In this document: piece by piece, positions 4,920 to 5,164 of the stretch | Numbering within the stretch: the first letter of the stretch is position 1 | How the letters are laid out: each line of letters opens with the position of its first letter | Assembly: GCA_947251855.1 (NCBI GenBank) | Contig: CAMXUZ010000305.1 | Span: forward strand, 1-5,164 | Reading direction: 5' to 3' | DNA length: 5,164 bases | DNA from: an uncultured Ruaniaceae bacterium | GTDB taxonomy: Bacteria > Actinomycetota > Actinomycetes > Actinomycetales > Beutenbergiaceae | Position numbers and translations under genes: made by a program | Notes under the pieces: generated by a model | What the model was told of the DNA's origin: nothing | What the model saw: the letters and a program-made list of their open reading frames with translations, nothing else | Database searches by the model: none

Positions 4920-5164
4920 ATGGCTCGATCTGATTCCCCTATCGGCGAGGTCATCGAGTTGCGCTCGGGGGACAGCCGCGTCGAGATCACGGCGGTCGGC
5001 GCCCACCTTCGCCGCTTCCAGGTGGCCGGCCGCGAGGTGATCGTCCCGTTCGGAGAGGAGCTTCCCTGGGGCGCCCACGGTGCGGTACTCGCGCCCTGGC
5101 CGAACCGGATCGATGCGGGCACCTACTCCTGGGAGGGAGAGGAATACCGCCTCCCCCTCACCGA
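4920..5164 (+). CDS. Aldose 1-epimerase family protein, N-terminal 81 residues (cut by right edge)
   Basis: Members of the GalM (mutarotase) family interconvert alpha and beta anomers of hexoses in the cytoplasm; substrates vary among subfamilies. The visible part has the family's beta-sandwich opening: IELRSGDSRVEITAVGAHL at residues 12-30, then GAVLAPWPNRI at 54-64. Arg63 in the PWPNRI motif corresponds to the conserved sugar-contacting arginine (Arg71 of Lactococcus GalM). The catalytic His and Glu lie further along and are outside the window, so activity cannot be judged. The family is usually about 290-340 residues. The ATG at 4920 has AAAGGGA (4906-4912) 7 nt upstream and an in-frame TGA 15 nt before it, which fixes the start unless GTG 4869 is used with readthrough. 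The actinobacterial LAPWPNRI type is often called galM, but the exact sugar is unknown, so I give no symbol. Confidence 0.92.
   Translation, partial: MARSDSPIGEVIELRSGDSRVEITAVGAHLRRFQVAGREVIVPFGEELPWGAHGAVLAPWPNRIDAGTYSWEGEEYRLPLT

Noticed and set aside
4657..5040. Plus-strand 127-codon open frame overlapping the galM start
   Set aside because: Its ATG lies in a hairpin loop without a ribosome site, and it overlaps the epimerase frame, which carries the recognisable LAPWPNRI motif.

Overview
The window is high-GC DNA with actinobacterial character: GC-rich third codon positions, GTG starts, purine-rich GAGGAG-type ribosome binding sites, and the lysA-hom-thrC gene order typical of Actinomycetota. 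I cannot name a genus from sequence alone; a Micrococcales-like or related actinobacterium is a reasonable guess.

Left half (1-3440, minus strand): a head-to-tail aspartate-family cluster, transcribed right to left as lysA (diaminopimelate decarboxylase), hom (homoserine dehydrogenase with a C-terminal ACT domain) and thrC (threonine synthase, running off the left edge). hom and thrC share one base in a TAATG junction. lysA and hom are separated by 85 nt, which contain a 14-bp perfect palindrome next to a possible -10 element. LysA makes the last step to lysine. Hom takes aspartate semialdehyde towards homoserine, threonine and methionine. ThrC makes threonine from phosphohomoserine. thrB, normally needed between Hom and ThrC, is not in the window and may lie beyond the left edge.

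Middle (3441-4067): a divergent intergenic region, then tRNA-Arg(CCG) on the plus strand where argS often sits upstream of lysA in actinobacteria. After the tRNA come about 380 nt with no credible gene. They carry two tandem 62-nt units that differ by six transitions. Each unit starts a perfect hairpin, and two of the six changes are compensatory and keep the stem paired. This is the most unusual structure in the window.

Right part (4068-5164): a small polytopic membrane protein of unknown function (minus strand, 183 aa, possibly DUF7010-like), a 300-nt divergent intergenic region, and the start of a GalM-type aldose 1-epimerase (plus strand, cut by the right edge). galM is preceded by an in-frame 11-codon mini-ORF with a strong ribosome binding site. 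lysA also has a mini-ORF in front of it, whose stop overlaps the lysA start codon. I see no CRISPR array, transposase, phage gene or defence system.
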